Program-made: the position numbers and the translations under genes
NCBI GenBank assembly: GCA_946481615.1
Contig: CAMLOR010000055.1
Span: 1-16,836 of the forward strand
DNA from: an uncultured Aquimonas sp.
GTDB lineage: Bacteria; Pseudomonadota; Gammaproteobacteria; Xanthomonadales; Xanthomonadaceae
Direction of reading: 5' to 3'
DNA length: 16,836 nucleotides
Shown: positions 1-8,797 of the stretch, one piece after another
Numbering within the stretch: the first letter of the stretch is position 1
How the letters are laid out: each line of letters starts with the position of its first letter
Notes under the pieces: generated by a model
Told to the model about the DNA's origin: nothing
Databases searched by the model: none
What the model saw: only the letters and a program-made list of their open reading frames with translations

Positions 1-130
1 GCTGCTGCTCTCGCAGCTCGCCGAGATGTTCAGCGACGCGCGCTTCACCGAGCAGTTGCGCGAGGCCCCCGACAGCGCCTCGCTCTACCGCCTGTTGTCG
101 GACTGGCAACTCACCCACGCGGCCGCCTGA
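1..130 (+). CDS. ptsN: PtsN (EIIA-Ntr), C-terminal 42 residues, partial
   Basis: The reading frame beginning at base 2 is open from the window edge to TGA at 128-130 and gives 42 residues starting [15 protein letters not shown] and ending in a helix with [10 protein letters not shown]. This matches the C-terminal end of the nitrogen-type EIIA of the PTS. The domain carrying the phosphorylated histidine lies outside the window, so the call rests on this tail and on context: ptsN commonly precedes hprK and rapZ in proteobacteria, usually behind rpoN and hpf. EIIA-Ntr receives phosphate from the NPr/HPr branch and acts by binding regulators and potassium-handling proteins rather than by carrying sugar. 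hprK follows within 30 bases, so the two are very probably co-transcribed. The identity is likely but not proven by so short a fragment. Confidence 0.75.
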   Translation, partial: LLLSQLAEMFSDARFTEQLREAPDSASLYRLLSDWQLTHAAA

Positions 131-159
131 CCGCCGTGCCGGACGCAACGCACGCCGGC

Positions 160-1110
160 ATGGCCGCCCGCATCACTGCCCGCGAACTCTTCGATCAGGT
201 CAAGGAACGCCTGGGCCTGCGCTGGATCGCGGGCCAGCGCGGCGAGAAGCGCGTGCTCGAATCGGGCGAGCATCTCGCGCGCCGGCCCTCGATGGCGGGC
301 TATCTCAACACCATCTACCCGAACAAGGTGCAGATCCTCGGCACCGAGGAACTCAACTACCTCGACGGCCTGGATTCGCGCCAGCGCTGGGAATCGCTGG
401 CGCGCATCGTCAACGACACGCCGCTGGCGCTGGTCGTCACCAAGGACCAGCCCGTCCCCACCGACCTGCGCGACGCCGCCAACGAATCGGACACGCCGCT
501 GTGGATCTCGCCGCGCCGCGGCCACGAACTGCTCACCTATTTCCAGTACCACCTGGCGCGCGCGCTCGCCAACCGCGTGACGATGCACGGCGTGTTCATG
601 GAGGTGTATTCGATCGGCGTGCTGATCACGGGCGAATCGGGCACGGGCAAGAGCGAACTGGCGCTCGAACTGCTCAGCCGCGGCCATCGCCTGGTGGCCG
701 ACGACGCGCCCGAATTCACCCAGATCGCGCCCGACGTGCTCGACGGCACCTGCCCGGAAATGCTGCAGGATCTGATCGAAGTGCGCGGCCTGGGCATCCT
801 CAACATCCGCGAGATGTTCGGCGACACCGCGGTGAAACGTAACAAATATCTGCGCCTGATCGTGCATCTCGAACGCCAGGACCCGCAGACCGATCCCAAG
901 CCCATCGATAGACTGTACGGCGATACAGGCAAACGCCGCGTCGCCGACATGGACATTCCGCACATCACCATTCCCGTGGCGCCCGGCCGCAACCTCGCGG
1001 TGCTGGTGGAAGCCGCCGTGCGCTCGCACATGCTCAAGAGCAAGGGCATCGACGCGGCGCAGACCTTCATCGACCGCCAGGCGCACCAGATGCGCCGCCA
1101 GGACGGCTGA
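160..1110 (+). CDS. hprK: HPr kinase/phosphorylase
   Basis: This is a bifunctional enzyme that phosphorylates and dephosphorylates Ser46 of HPr. Counted from ATG 160 the protein has 316 residues, the usual size. It shows the catalytic His in MHGVF (143), the P-loop GESGTGKS (158-165), the acidic pair in LVADDAPEF (181-182), the family signature [17 protein letters not shown] (205-221) and the C-terminal PVAPGRN (272-278). ATG 160 is preferred over the in-frame GTG at 136 because [13 protein letters not shown] lines up with the start I recall for Xanthomonas HprK. Neither start has a clear Shine-Dalgarno sequence. The gene starts 29 bases after ptsN and ends one base before rapZ. HPr with Ser46 is encoded 1.3 kb downstream, so enzyme and substrate are in one operon. 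Family identity is secure. Its physiological role in this lineage (carbon or nitrogen control, cell envelope, virulence) cannot be read from sequence. Confidence 0.97.
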   Translation: MAARITARELFDQVKERLGLRWIAGQRGEKRVLESGEHLARRPSMAGYLNTIYPNKVQILGTEELNYLDGLDSRQRWESLARIVNDTPLALVVTKDQPVPTDLRDAANESDTPLWISPRRGHELLTYFQYHLARALANRVTMHGVFMEVYSIGVLITGESGTGKSELALELLSRGHRLVADDAPEFTQIAPDVLDGTCPEMLQDLIEVRGLGILNIREMFGDTAVKRNKYLRLIVHLERQDPQTDPKPIDRLYGDTGKRRVADMDIPHITIPVAPGRNLAVLVEAAVRSHMLKSKGIDAAQTFIDRQAHQMRRQDG

Positions 1111-1111
1111 G

Positions 1112-1999
1112 ATGGAGCCCATGCTTCCGCACGAAGGCCTGTCGCCGCTGATCGTGGTGAGCGGCATGTCGGGCAGCGGCAAGACGGTGGCGCTGCGCAC
1201 GCTGGAAGATCTCGGCTACTACTGCGTCGACAACCTGCCCTCCGAGCTGCTGCCGCAGTTCGTCGCCAGCATCAGCCACGGCGGCGCGCAGCATCCGCGC
1301 ATCGCAGTGGGCATCGACGTGCGCAACCGGCCGGAAGACCTTTCCTATCTGCCCGAATCGCTGTCGACGGTCGGCGCGCTCGGATACCAGCATCAGCTCG
1401 TGTTCCTCGACACCACCGACGAGGTGCTGATCCGGCGCTACAGCGAAACCCGCCGCCGCCATCCGCTCTCCGAACGCGGCCTGCCGCTGGCCGACGCCAT
1501 CGCACGCGAGCGGCAGCTGCTCCGACCGCTCTCGGCCATCGCCGATCGCATCATCGATTCGTCCAAACTCAACATCCATCAGCTGCGCCGCGTGGTCGTC
1601 ACCGAACTGGCGCTGGCCGAGCATGCGGGGCTGTCGATCCTGTTCGAGTCCTTCGCCTACAAGCACGGCGTGCCGACCGACGCCGATTTCGTGTTCGACC
1701 TTCGCTGCCTCCCGAACCCGCATTGGGACGCGCGCCTGCGCCCGCTCTCGGGGCGCGACGCCGCGGTGCGCGAATATCTCGACGCGCAGCCGCTGGCGCA
1801 AAGCTACGTGGCGCACGTGACGAATTTCCTCGACCAGTGGCTGCCCTGTTTCGAGCGCGACACGCGCAGCTACGTGACGGTGGCCTTCGGCTGCACCGGC
1901 GGGCGCCACCGCTCGGTGTATTTCGCCGAGAAACTCGCCTCCTACCTGCGCGACAGCGGCCGCCCGCAGGTCCTCACCTTCCACCGCGAGCTGGAGTGA
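1112..1999 (+). CDS. rapZ: RapZ, RNase adapter / nucleotide-binding protein
   Basis: The 295-residue protein has an N-terminal Walker A motif GMSGSGKT (18-25), the Walker-B-like stretch VFLDTTDEVLIRRY, the conserved SETRRRHPL, and the C-terminal signature GCTGGRHRS (260-268) typical of RapZ/YvcJ. In E. coli RapZ binds glucosamine-6-phosphate and presents the GlmZ/GlmY small RNAs to RNase E, so it controls amino-sugar and cell-wall precursor synthesis. The RNA- and metabolite-binding half is the C-terminal part and is intact here. ATG 1112 follows the hprK stop by one base, with AGGA about nine bases upstream. ATG 1121 is an alternative. E. coli RapZ is 284 residues, so the extra length is mostly at the N-terminus. 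Its place between hprK and the PTS genes suggests co-regulation with PTS signalling. Whether GlmY/GlmZ-like RNAs exist in this organism is unknown from the window. Confidence 0.97.
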   Translation: MEPMLPHEGLSPLIVVSGMSGSGKTVALRTLEDLGYYCVDNLPSELLPQFVASISHGGAQHPRIAVGIDVRNRPEDLSYLPESLSTVGALGYQHQLVFLDTTDEVLIRRYSETRRRHPLSERGLPLADAIARERQLLRPLSAIADRIIDSSKLNIHQLRRVVVTELALAEHAGLSILFESFAYKHGVPTDADFVFDLRCLPNPHWDARLRPLSGRDAAVREYLDAQPLAQSYVAHVTNFLDQWLPCFERDTRSYVTVAFGCTGGRHRSVYFAEKLASYLRDSGRPQVLTFHRELE

Positions 2000-2002
2000 G
2001 CC

Positions 2003-2395
2003 ATGGCCGTGGGCGTGCTGCTGGTGGGGCATGAAGGCGCCTGCGCGCACTACGCGCCGCTGGCGCGCCGGCTGCTCGGGCGCGAGACGCTGCGCATCGA
2101 ATGCTTCGAGCTGCCCTTCGACCAGCCGCTCGACATCGCGCTACCGCAGGCCAGCGCCGCGCTGCGGCGCGCGGACGGCGGCGAAGGCGTGCTCATCCTC
2201 ACTGATCTGTACGGCGCCTCGCCCAGCAACCTGGCCGCGCGGCTCGTGCAGCTCGGCACGCCCGCGCGCCGCGTGGCCGGCATGAACCTGCCGATGCTGC
2301 TGCGCGTGTGCAACTACGCCGACCAGAGCCTCGACGAACTGGCCCTCACGGCCGTTTCGGGCGGCAAGACCGGAGTGGTGCTCGACCATGCTTGA
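2003..2395 (+). CDS. PTS mannose-family EIIA domain protein
   Basis: This 130-residue single-domain protein has the mannose/fructose-family EIIA fold. The phospho-acceptor is His10 in LLVGHEG, and the partner region LTDLYGASPSN (67-76, Asp68) matches the family's DLFGGSPxN pattern. It would accept phosphate from HPr. The usual THG around the active-site histidine is replaced by GHE, as in other proteobacterial stand-alone copies. GGAG lies six bases before ATG 2003, and the start is three bases after the rapZ stop. Its 3' end overlaps ptsH by eight bases (2388-2395), so translation of the two is probably coupled. No EIIB, EIIC or EIID gene accompanies it, so it probably works as a regulatory phosphoprotein rather than in sugar transport. 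Such proteins are called ManX, PtsM or EIIA-Man in different genomes, so I leave the symbol blank. Confidence 0.93.
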   Translation: MAVGVLLVGHEGACAHYAPLARRLLGRETLRIECFELPFDQPLDIALPQASAALRRADGGEGVLILTDLYGASPSNLAARLVQLGTPARRVAGMNLPMLLRVCNYADQSLDELALTAVSGGKTGVVLDHA

Positions 2396-2657
2396 ACGCG
2401 ATCTGCTCGTCGCCAACCAGCTCGGCCTGCACGCGCGCGCGGCCGTGAAGCTGGTGCAGTTGCTCGGCTCCTTCCGCAGCAACGCCACGCTCACCGGCCG
2501 CGGCCGCGAGGTGAACGCCAAGAGCATCATGGGCGTGATGCTGCTGGCCGCCGGACAAGGCACGACGGTGCGGCTGCGGGTCGAAGGGCCCGACGAGGCC
2601 GAGGCCATGGAGGCCGCCGCCGCCCTGTTCGAACGCTGCTTCGACGAGGGAGGCTGA
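2388..2657 (+). CDS. ptsH: HPr phosphocarrier protein
   Basis: The 89-residue HPr has both regulatory phosphorylation sites. His15 lies in NQLGLHARAA and takes phosphate from Enzyme I. Ser46 lies in VNAKSIMGVM and is the HprK target. Length and site spacing are standard. It relays phosphate from EI to the mannose-type EIIA encoded just upstream and probably to EIIA-Ntr. Ser46 together with hprK in the same operon argues that seryl phosphorylation is really used, unlike in enteric bacteria, which lack HprK. The ATG sits inside the last codons of the EIIA gene. A GGAG lies about twelve bases upstream, which is rather far, so translation probably depends on coupling. ptsI follows after eight bases. 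I use the symbol ptsH, although some annotators would write ptsO/NPr for similar proteins. Confidence 0.96.
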   Translation: MLERDLLVANQLGLHARAAVKLVQLLGSFRSNATLTGRGREVNAKSIMGVMLLAAGQGTTVRLRVEGPDEAEAMEAAAALFERCFDEGG

Positions 2658-2665
2658 TACCGGGC

Positions 2666-4378
<1,713 letters not shown>

Positions 4379-4394
4379 GCCGCGATTGACGAAC

Positions 4395-4403
4395 TGTTAC
4401 AAT
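4395..4403 (+). promoter_or_regulatory. Candidate extended -10 promoter for the methyltransferase operon
   Basis: TGTTACAAT fits TGn followed by TACAAT, an extended -10 element, in an otherwise GC-rich gap. The best hexamer at the -35 distance (4375-4380, CTGAGC) is poor, which extended -10 promoters tolerate. TTGACG at 4386-4391 is only six bases from the -10 and cannot serve as its -35. Transcription would begin near 4410, ahead of a GAGGGG ribosome-binding sequence at 4422-4427. This suggests that the downstream genes form a unit separate from the PTS operon. Confidence 0.45.
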
Positions 4404-4456
4404 CCCGCGCCGCGCCTTCCTGAGGGGTTTCGCGCCTGCGCCGCGTCCACGTCCGC

Positions 4457-5605
4457 TTGAACCACCATCGCGTCAAGACGGCCCTCGTGCCCATCGTCAA
4501 ACGCCTGCCCGCACCGCTGCGCGAGCCGCTGCGGCGCTGGTGGCGGGCGCGTTTCGGCGCGGCCGGTCCCGCGGTGGACAACATCGCACCGACCGAACCC
4601 GCGCAGCCCGCGGCGGCCCTGGGACCGGACTACGAAGAACGTATCGCGCGCGAAACCGAGATCTTCGCCGATCAGGTCAACGTGCACGCGCTGCCGGAGA
4701 TCTTCCACTACTGGTCGAACCGCTGGCTGCTGCCGATGGAGCTGGAGTTCGGCGCGCGCCATCCGGAAGATTTCCTCGCGCGCGGGCTGTTCGAGGCGGC
4801 GCGGCGCACCGGCGCCGCGCGGCCGCGCTTCGTCAGCCTGGGCTGCGGCAACTGCGATGCGGAAGTCCGCATCGCGCAGGAGCTGGTGCGGCTGGGGATG
4901 GCCGATTTCGTGCTCGAATGCATCGACATCAATCCGGCGATGCTCGAACGCGGACGCGCGCTGGCCGCGGAAGCCGGCCTCGCCGGCCGCGTCGTGCCGA
5001 TGCAGGGCGATTTCAACCGCTGGCGGCCGCAGGGCCGCTACGACGGCGTGATGGCGAACCAGAGCCTGCATCACGTGCTGGAACTCGAAGCGCTGTTCGA
5101 TGCGGTGTCGGCGGCGCTCGCGCCTGCGGGCCTGTTCGTGGTGTCGGACATGATCGGACGCAACGGGCACCAACGCTGGCCGGAAGCGCTCGCCATCGTG
5201 CGCGAATTCTGGCGCGAGCTGCCGCCGTCGTATCGCTACAACCTCCAGTTGCAGCGCCAGGAAGACGAATTCCTCGACTGGGACTGCTCGGTGGAAGGCT
5301 TCGAGGGCGTGCGCGCGCAGGACATCCTGCCGCTGCTGCTGGAGCGTTTCGGATTCGAAACCTTCCTGGCCTTCGGCAACCTGATCGATCCCTTCATCGA
5401 TCGCGGCTTCGGCCATCACTTCGATGCCCACAGCGAACGCGACCGCGACTTCATCGACCGCGTACACGCGCGCGACGAGGCCGAACTGGCCGCGGGGCGC
5501 ATCACGCCCACGCACATGCTCGCCGTGCTGTCGAACGAGCGCACGGTCGCCTGCCGCCACCGTGGCAACCTGTCGCCCTCGTTCTGCGTGCGACGCCCCG
5601 GCTGA
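4457..5605 (+). CDS. Class I SAM-dependent methyltransferase
   Basis: Counted from TTG 4457 the protein has 382 residues. The Rossmann methyltransferase core is clear: motif I FVSLGCGNCDAE (125-136), the acidic end of strand 2 in ECIDINPAML (Asp157), DFNRW near 185-189, and NQSLHHVLELEALF (201-214) where this family contacts the substrate side. The C-terminal ~140 residues include aromatic and acidic stretches that probably form the acceptor site. The acceptor is not identifiable. The start is uncertain: TTG 4457 has no ribosome-binding sequence, GTG 4487 is weak, and an in-frame CTG at 4436 lies eight bases after GAGGGG. The first ~30 residues are strongly basic and could touch the inner membrane. 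A membrane microprotein and an acyltransferase follow with overlapping ends, so a role in modifying a surface glycan or lipid is inferred. No specific gene name is justified. Confidence 0.88.
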   Translation: MNHHRVKTALVPIVKRLPAPLREPLRRWWRARFGAAGPAVDNIAPTEPAQPAAALGPDYEERIARETEIFADQVNVHALPEIFHYWSNRWLLPMELEFGARHPEDFLARGLFEAARRTGAARPRFVSLGCGNCDAEVRIAQELVRLGMADFVLECIDINPAMLERGRALAAEAGLAGRVVPMQGDFNRWRPQGRYDGVMANQSLHHVLELEALFDAVSAALAPAGLFVVSDMIGRNGHQRWPEALAIVREFWRELPPSYRYNLQLQRQEDEFLDWDCSVEGFEGVRAQDILPLLLERFGFETFLAFGNLIDPFIDRGFGHHFDAHSERDRDFIDRVHARDEAELAAGRITPTHMLAVLSNERTVACRHRGNLSPSFCVRRPG

Positions 5606-5712
5606 TGGAACATTTCCACTACGCCATCCTTGCGTTGTTCGCGCTGGCGCTGCTGCGGCGCGGTCGGCACGAGGCGCGCGCGGCCGGCACGGAAGCTGCG
5701 AGGGCATCATGA
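5605..5712 (+). CDS. 35-residue membrane microprotein bridging two genes
   Basis: A short frame runs from ATG 5605 to TGA 5710-5712. The ATG shares its A with the methyltransferase stop (TGATG), and its own stop overlaps the upstream ATG of the acyltransferase (ATGA at 5709-5712), so it fills the gap between the two genes exactly. The peptide begins MEHFHYAILALFALALL: one hydrophobic segment from about residue 4 to 17. A basic patch RRGRHEAR and an Ala-rich tail follow. The charge pattern suggests an N-out, C-in single-span protein, although the span is short. No Shine-Dalgarno sequence precedes it, so it would be translated by termination-reinitiation. I recognise no family. Translational coupling at both ends is the main argument that it is real. 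The alternative is that it is merely a translated bridge that keeps ribosomes moving to the acyltransferase. Confidence 0.55.
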   Translation: MEHFHYAILALFALALLRRGRHEARAAGTEAARAS

Positions 5713-5726
5713 AGGAGTCGGGCGCG

Positions 5727-6776
5727 ATGCGATTCGGATTCGGGTTCGGTACCTGGCGGCTGTTCCTCGCGCTGCTGGTCGCGACCTCGCACCTGTGGGC
5801 GGGGATGCTCGCGGGCCCGGCCGCGTATGCCGTGTGGGGATTCTTCGTGTTGAGCGGCTACCTCATGGCGCACGTGCTCAACACGAAATACGGTTTCGAT
5901 CTGGCCGGCCTGCGCAACTACGCGCACAACCGTTTCCTGCGCATCTTCCCGGGCTTCTGGGTGGCGTGCGCGCTCGGCGCGCTCGTGCTGTGGTGGCTGG
6001 AAACGCGGGGTGTGGACGCACGCAAGCTCAACCCGGCGTTCGGCATGCCGCGCGACTGGAAGGAATGGGGCTTCCTCGCCACCTTGCTGCCGGCATTTCC
6101 GCGTTGGAACGCGCCGGTGCCGGTGGCGAACGCGCTTTCGGTCGAAGTCGGTTTCTATCTGCTGATGCCCTTCATGGCCCGGCACCGCTCGACGGCGCTG
6201 TTCGCCCTGGCCTTCGGCCTGCTGATCGCCGCCGATCATGGCTTCCTCCCGGAAAGCTTCGGGCCGCGCTACGCATGGTTCCTGCCGGCGGCGCCGGCCT
6301 TCGCACTCGGCGCCACGGTCTTCCATTTCCGCGATGCATTGCGGCGCATCGCATGGCCCGGGCCGGCGGTCGTCGTGTGGATCGCGCATGCGTGCCTGAC
6401 GCTTTACCCGCCTTTCAACCTGTGGCCCTGGACCGTCGGTCTTTACTCCGGCGCCGTGCTCTCGGCCTGGGTTGTGGTGGCGCTGGCCGAACGCCGCACT
6501 TCGCGCCTGGACGATGTGCTGGGCGAGCTTTCCTATCCCTTCTATCTCCTGCATTGCACGGCGGGCGCGCTGTTGCTGGCGTGGTTCGGATACGACCGCA
6601 GCGGCATCTACGCGGCCTGCGGACTCCTGCTCACGCTGGCCGCCTCGATGGCGATGGTGCGGCTCGTCGACCGTCCCCTGACGCGCCGCAAGCGTCCGCC
6701 GCTGGTGGCTGCGGCGGCGGACCCGGCGACCACGCCCGACCCCGACATGGCACAACCGGCGCCGCAGCAGGCCTGA
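5727..6776 (+). CDS. Acyltransferase family 3 (OafA/YrhL-like) membrane protein
   Basis: This polytopic inner-membrane protein of 349 residues fits the acyltransferase-3 family, which moves acetyl or other acyl groups from the cytoplasm onto exported glycans such as O-antigen, exopolysaccharide or peptidoglycan. Visible family features are the N-terminal helix TWRLFLALLVATSHLW with the conserved histidine, FFVLSGYLMAHV, the RFLRIFPGFW-type arginine motif after the second helix, and SYPFYLLHCTAG near the C-terminus. About ten hydrophobic segments are present. No extra SGNH domain is fused. ATG 5727 is chosen because AAGGAG at 5712-5717 lies nine bases upstream. ATG 5709, which overlaps the microprotein stop, is an in-frame alternative that adds six residues behind GAGGG. 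The gene ends only four bases from the convergent gene on the other strand. The acceptor molecule is unknown. Confidence 0.88.
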   Translation: MRFGFGFGTWRLFLALLVATSHLWAGMLAGPAAYAVWGFFVLSGYLMAHVLNTKYGFDLAGLRNYAHNRFLRIFPGFWVACALGALVLWWLETRGVDARKLNPAFGMPRDWKEWGFLATLLPAFPRWNAPVPVANALSVEVGFYLLMPFMARHRSTALFALAFGLLIAADHGFLPESFGPRYAWFLPAAPAFALGATVFHFRDALRRIAWPGPAVVVWIAHACLTLYPPFNLWPWTVGLYSGAVLSAWVVVALAERRTSRLDDVLGELSYPFYLLHCTAGALLLAWFGYDRSGIYAACGLLLTLAASMAMVRLVDRPLTRRKRPPLVAAAADPATTPDPDMAQPAPQQA

Positions 6777-6785
6777 TTCCTCAGG
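6772..6785. terminator. Short palindrome containing both convergent stop codons
   Basis: CCTGA-TTCC-TCAGG is a perfect 5-base-pair inverted repeat. Its left arm contains the acyltransferase TGA and its right arm the complement of the convergent gene's TGA. It could act as a weak bidirectional terminator for two genes only four bases apart. There is no T-tract on either side and the stem is short, so this is tentative. Confidence 0.25.
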
Positions 6786-8628
6786 GCAGCGGTACTTCGC
6801 CGAGCAGCAGTCCGGTGCGCCGGGCGAAATCGACGGCGGCGACGCGATACGCGATCGCCGGGTCGTAGTCGCGGATGAATACATCGAAGCCTTGCTGGCG
6901 CCGTGGCCACCAGCGCAGCCGCGACGCATCCGTGCCGTCGAAGCTGAATTCGCCGTAGCCGACGATGCGCTGCCGCGGATCGAGCACGACGAGCACGCTC
7001 TGCGGGTCGATGCGTTCGATGCCGGCATCGACGGCGCCCCACAGGCGCGCCGCGGCCAGCGGCCCACGGATGTCGCGGGCCGGCAGCGGCGGCGCAAAGC
7101 GCACGGCCAGCCGCGCATCCGGCTCCAGCGTTCCGCTCCAGACCGTGCCCAGCGCGTCCGTACCCGTCGGTGCGAACATCGCCAGCCTCCGCTCGCGGAA
7201 CAGTTGCAGCGAGCGCAGCTTGTCCTCGAGCCGGACCGAGGGATCTTCGACCCAGAGCACGTCCGGATCGAGCACATCCGAACGCACGGCGGCCGCCACC
7301 GTTTGCACGCTGCGATATATCGAGGCGCCCCAACCGGCGCCAAGCCGGTGCGTCGGCCACAGCACCACCGGCAACAGCACGACGAAGGCGATCGCGGCAT
7401 GCCGCACCCGGCCGCGCTGCGATGCCAGCAGCCACAGGACGACACCCAGCCAGAACAGACAGGGCCAGAGCAGATAGCGATCCGCGAACACTTGGTCGGG
7501 ACGCTGCTGCAGATACTCGAGGCGTCCGATGCCGATGATCAGCGCACAGGCGGCGCCGAACAGCATGAGGGTCAGGCTGCAGACCTGGACCAGCGACAGC
7601 GGAGGCCGGCGCAACGCATGCCACAACGCGGCGGCCAGCACGGCCAAGCCGGCGGCACCGAACAGCAAGGCCAGGCCGAACTGCCAGCCCAGGCCACTCA
7701 GCGATTGCAAGAGATTGGCCGACGCGACGAGATAGGCACCGTTATCGCGCGCCACCAGACCCGCATGCACCGGGTTCAGCGCGGGCTCGGCGAAACCGAG
7801 CCAGGCATTGATCCAGGGCGAGGCGATCCACCGCGTCGCCGTCTCCAGCGATTTCCACGGCTGGAACGCGAGGGTGTGGCGCACGTCCTCGTTGCCCGGC
7901 AGCGCATACACGTAGAGCAACAGGCAGGCCACGCAGGTTCCGACCGGGATGAGGAGCGCGCGCCACGCCACGCGTTGCAGCTTCGCCAGCAACACCAACG
8001 CAGGGAACAGCGCGATGCCCGGCCCGAAGCAGAAGGTGGCCACGGTCGCCGCCGCCGACCCCAGCGCCATCCAGAGCAGCGGCGACGCGCGCGCTGCACG
8101 CCATGCCGACCAAGCCGCAGCCACCACCGACAGCGTCAACAGGTACGCATGCACGAGTTCGTTGCCGTGCAGCAGCATGCGGGCGTTGCCGAACCAGAAC
8201 ACCGCGACGAAGGCGGCCGCGAAACCCGCGCAACGCGCGACCGGCGGCAAGGCGGTCGAACGCAGCGCGATCACCGCCAGCAATAGCGCGGTGAGGAAGG
8301 CGCAGGCTGCGCCGACGGCGATCTGCAGGCTCTGGTCGGCATCGCGCAGATGGATTTCCGCAACCCGCAGCAATCCCGGCACCACCGGCCGGTGCTGGTT
8401 CTCGACCTGCAGCACGTTCTGCGGGAACGGTTGCTCGAGATAGGCGCGATAGAGGCGGAACTGATCCTGCGTGGGTTGCGGCCAGGCGATGGTGCGGATC
8501 GTCGCAAGGCCGGTGAGCGCGAACGCCAGGCCGCAGAGGATCAGCCACGTGGCGACGATCCGCCCGGGCCAGGTCCCGAACCTTGCGCCGACGACAACGC
8601 CGTTGCCTGCAATCCGTTCCGCCAGCAC
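6781..8628 (-). CDS. Polytopic membrane protein, GT-C-like, with C-terminal soluble domain
   Basis: From GTG at 8628 the protein has 615 residues. On its own strand a near-perfect AAGGAGG lies four bases before this codon, which fixes the start. The first hydrophobic helix is IVATWLILCGLAFALTGLA. A large outer loop follows with PTQDQFRLYRAYLEQPF and ENQHRPVVPGLL, then about ten more membrane helices up to roughly residue 445, and finally a soluble region of about 170 residues with no membrane helix, probably periplasmic. A long first loop bearing acidic and His/Arg residues followed by many helices is the layout of GT-C glycosyltransferases that use polyprenyl-linked sugars, but I cannot point to a definite catalytic motif. 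It is transcribed towards the acyltransferase and divergently from mgtE. A role in surface glycan assembly is inferred from the neighbours. It could equally be an uncharacterised membrane protein of another kind. Confidence 0.8.
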   Translation of the reverse strand: MLAERIAGNGVVVGARFGTWPGRIVATWLILCGLAFALTGLATIRTIAWPQPTQDQFRLYRAYLEQPFPQNVLQVENQHRPVVPGLLRVAEIHLRDADQSLQIAVGAACAFLTALLLAVIALRSTALPPVARCAGFAAAFVAVFWFGNARMLLHGNELVHAYLLTLSVVAAAWSAWRAARASPLLWMALGSAAATVATFCFGPGIALFPALVLLAKLQRVAWRALLIPVGTCVACLLLYVYALPGNEDVRHTLAFQPWKSLETATRWIASPWINAWLGFAEPALNPVHAGLVARDNGAYLVASANLLQSLSGLGWQFGLALLFGAAGLAVLAAALWHALRRPPLSLVQVCSLTLMLFGAACALIIGIGRLEYLQQRPDQVFADRYLLWPCLFWLGVVLWLLASQRGRVRHAAIAFVVLLPVVLWPTHRLGAGWGASIYRSVQTVAAAVRSDVLDPDVLWVEDPSVRLEDKLRSLQLFRERRLAMFAPTGTDALGTVWSGTLEPDARLAVRFAPPLPARDIRGPLAAARLWGAVDAGIERIDPQSVLVVLDPRQRIVGYGEFSFDGTDASRLRWWPRRQQGFDVFIRDYDPAIAYRVAAVDFARRTGLLLGEVPLP

Positions 8629-8797
8629 CGCGCCTCCTTGTCCGTACCGATGAGGAATCCGCGAAACCGCGCGCGGCACGTGTTGACGGCGCGCAGCGCG
8701 GACGAAACCCCCAATCCGTGCGCTCGCCGGCCCTGGTTCGGCTGGCGCCCCGCACCGCGCAACGCGGATAATGCGCGCGCCTGCCGGGAGCACGACG
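8629..8797. promoter_or_regulatory. Divergent intergenic region with candidate mgtE -10 element
   Basis: These 169 bases separate the GT-C-like gene (leftward) from mgtE (rightward) and must hold both promoters. GATAAT at 8767-8772 is the best -10 candidate for mgtE, but no good -35 hexamer lies 16-18 bases upstream. If it is used, transcription starts near 8779, downstream of the ATG at 8771, which supports the TTG 8798 start. No small coding frame, strong hairpin or repeat is evident in the rest. Confidence 0.35.

Noticed and set aside
4386..4403. TTGACG followed by TACAAT as a -35/-10 pair
   Set aside because: The spacer is only six bases, too short for sigma-70. Only the extended -10 is kept as a candidate.
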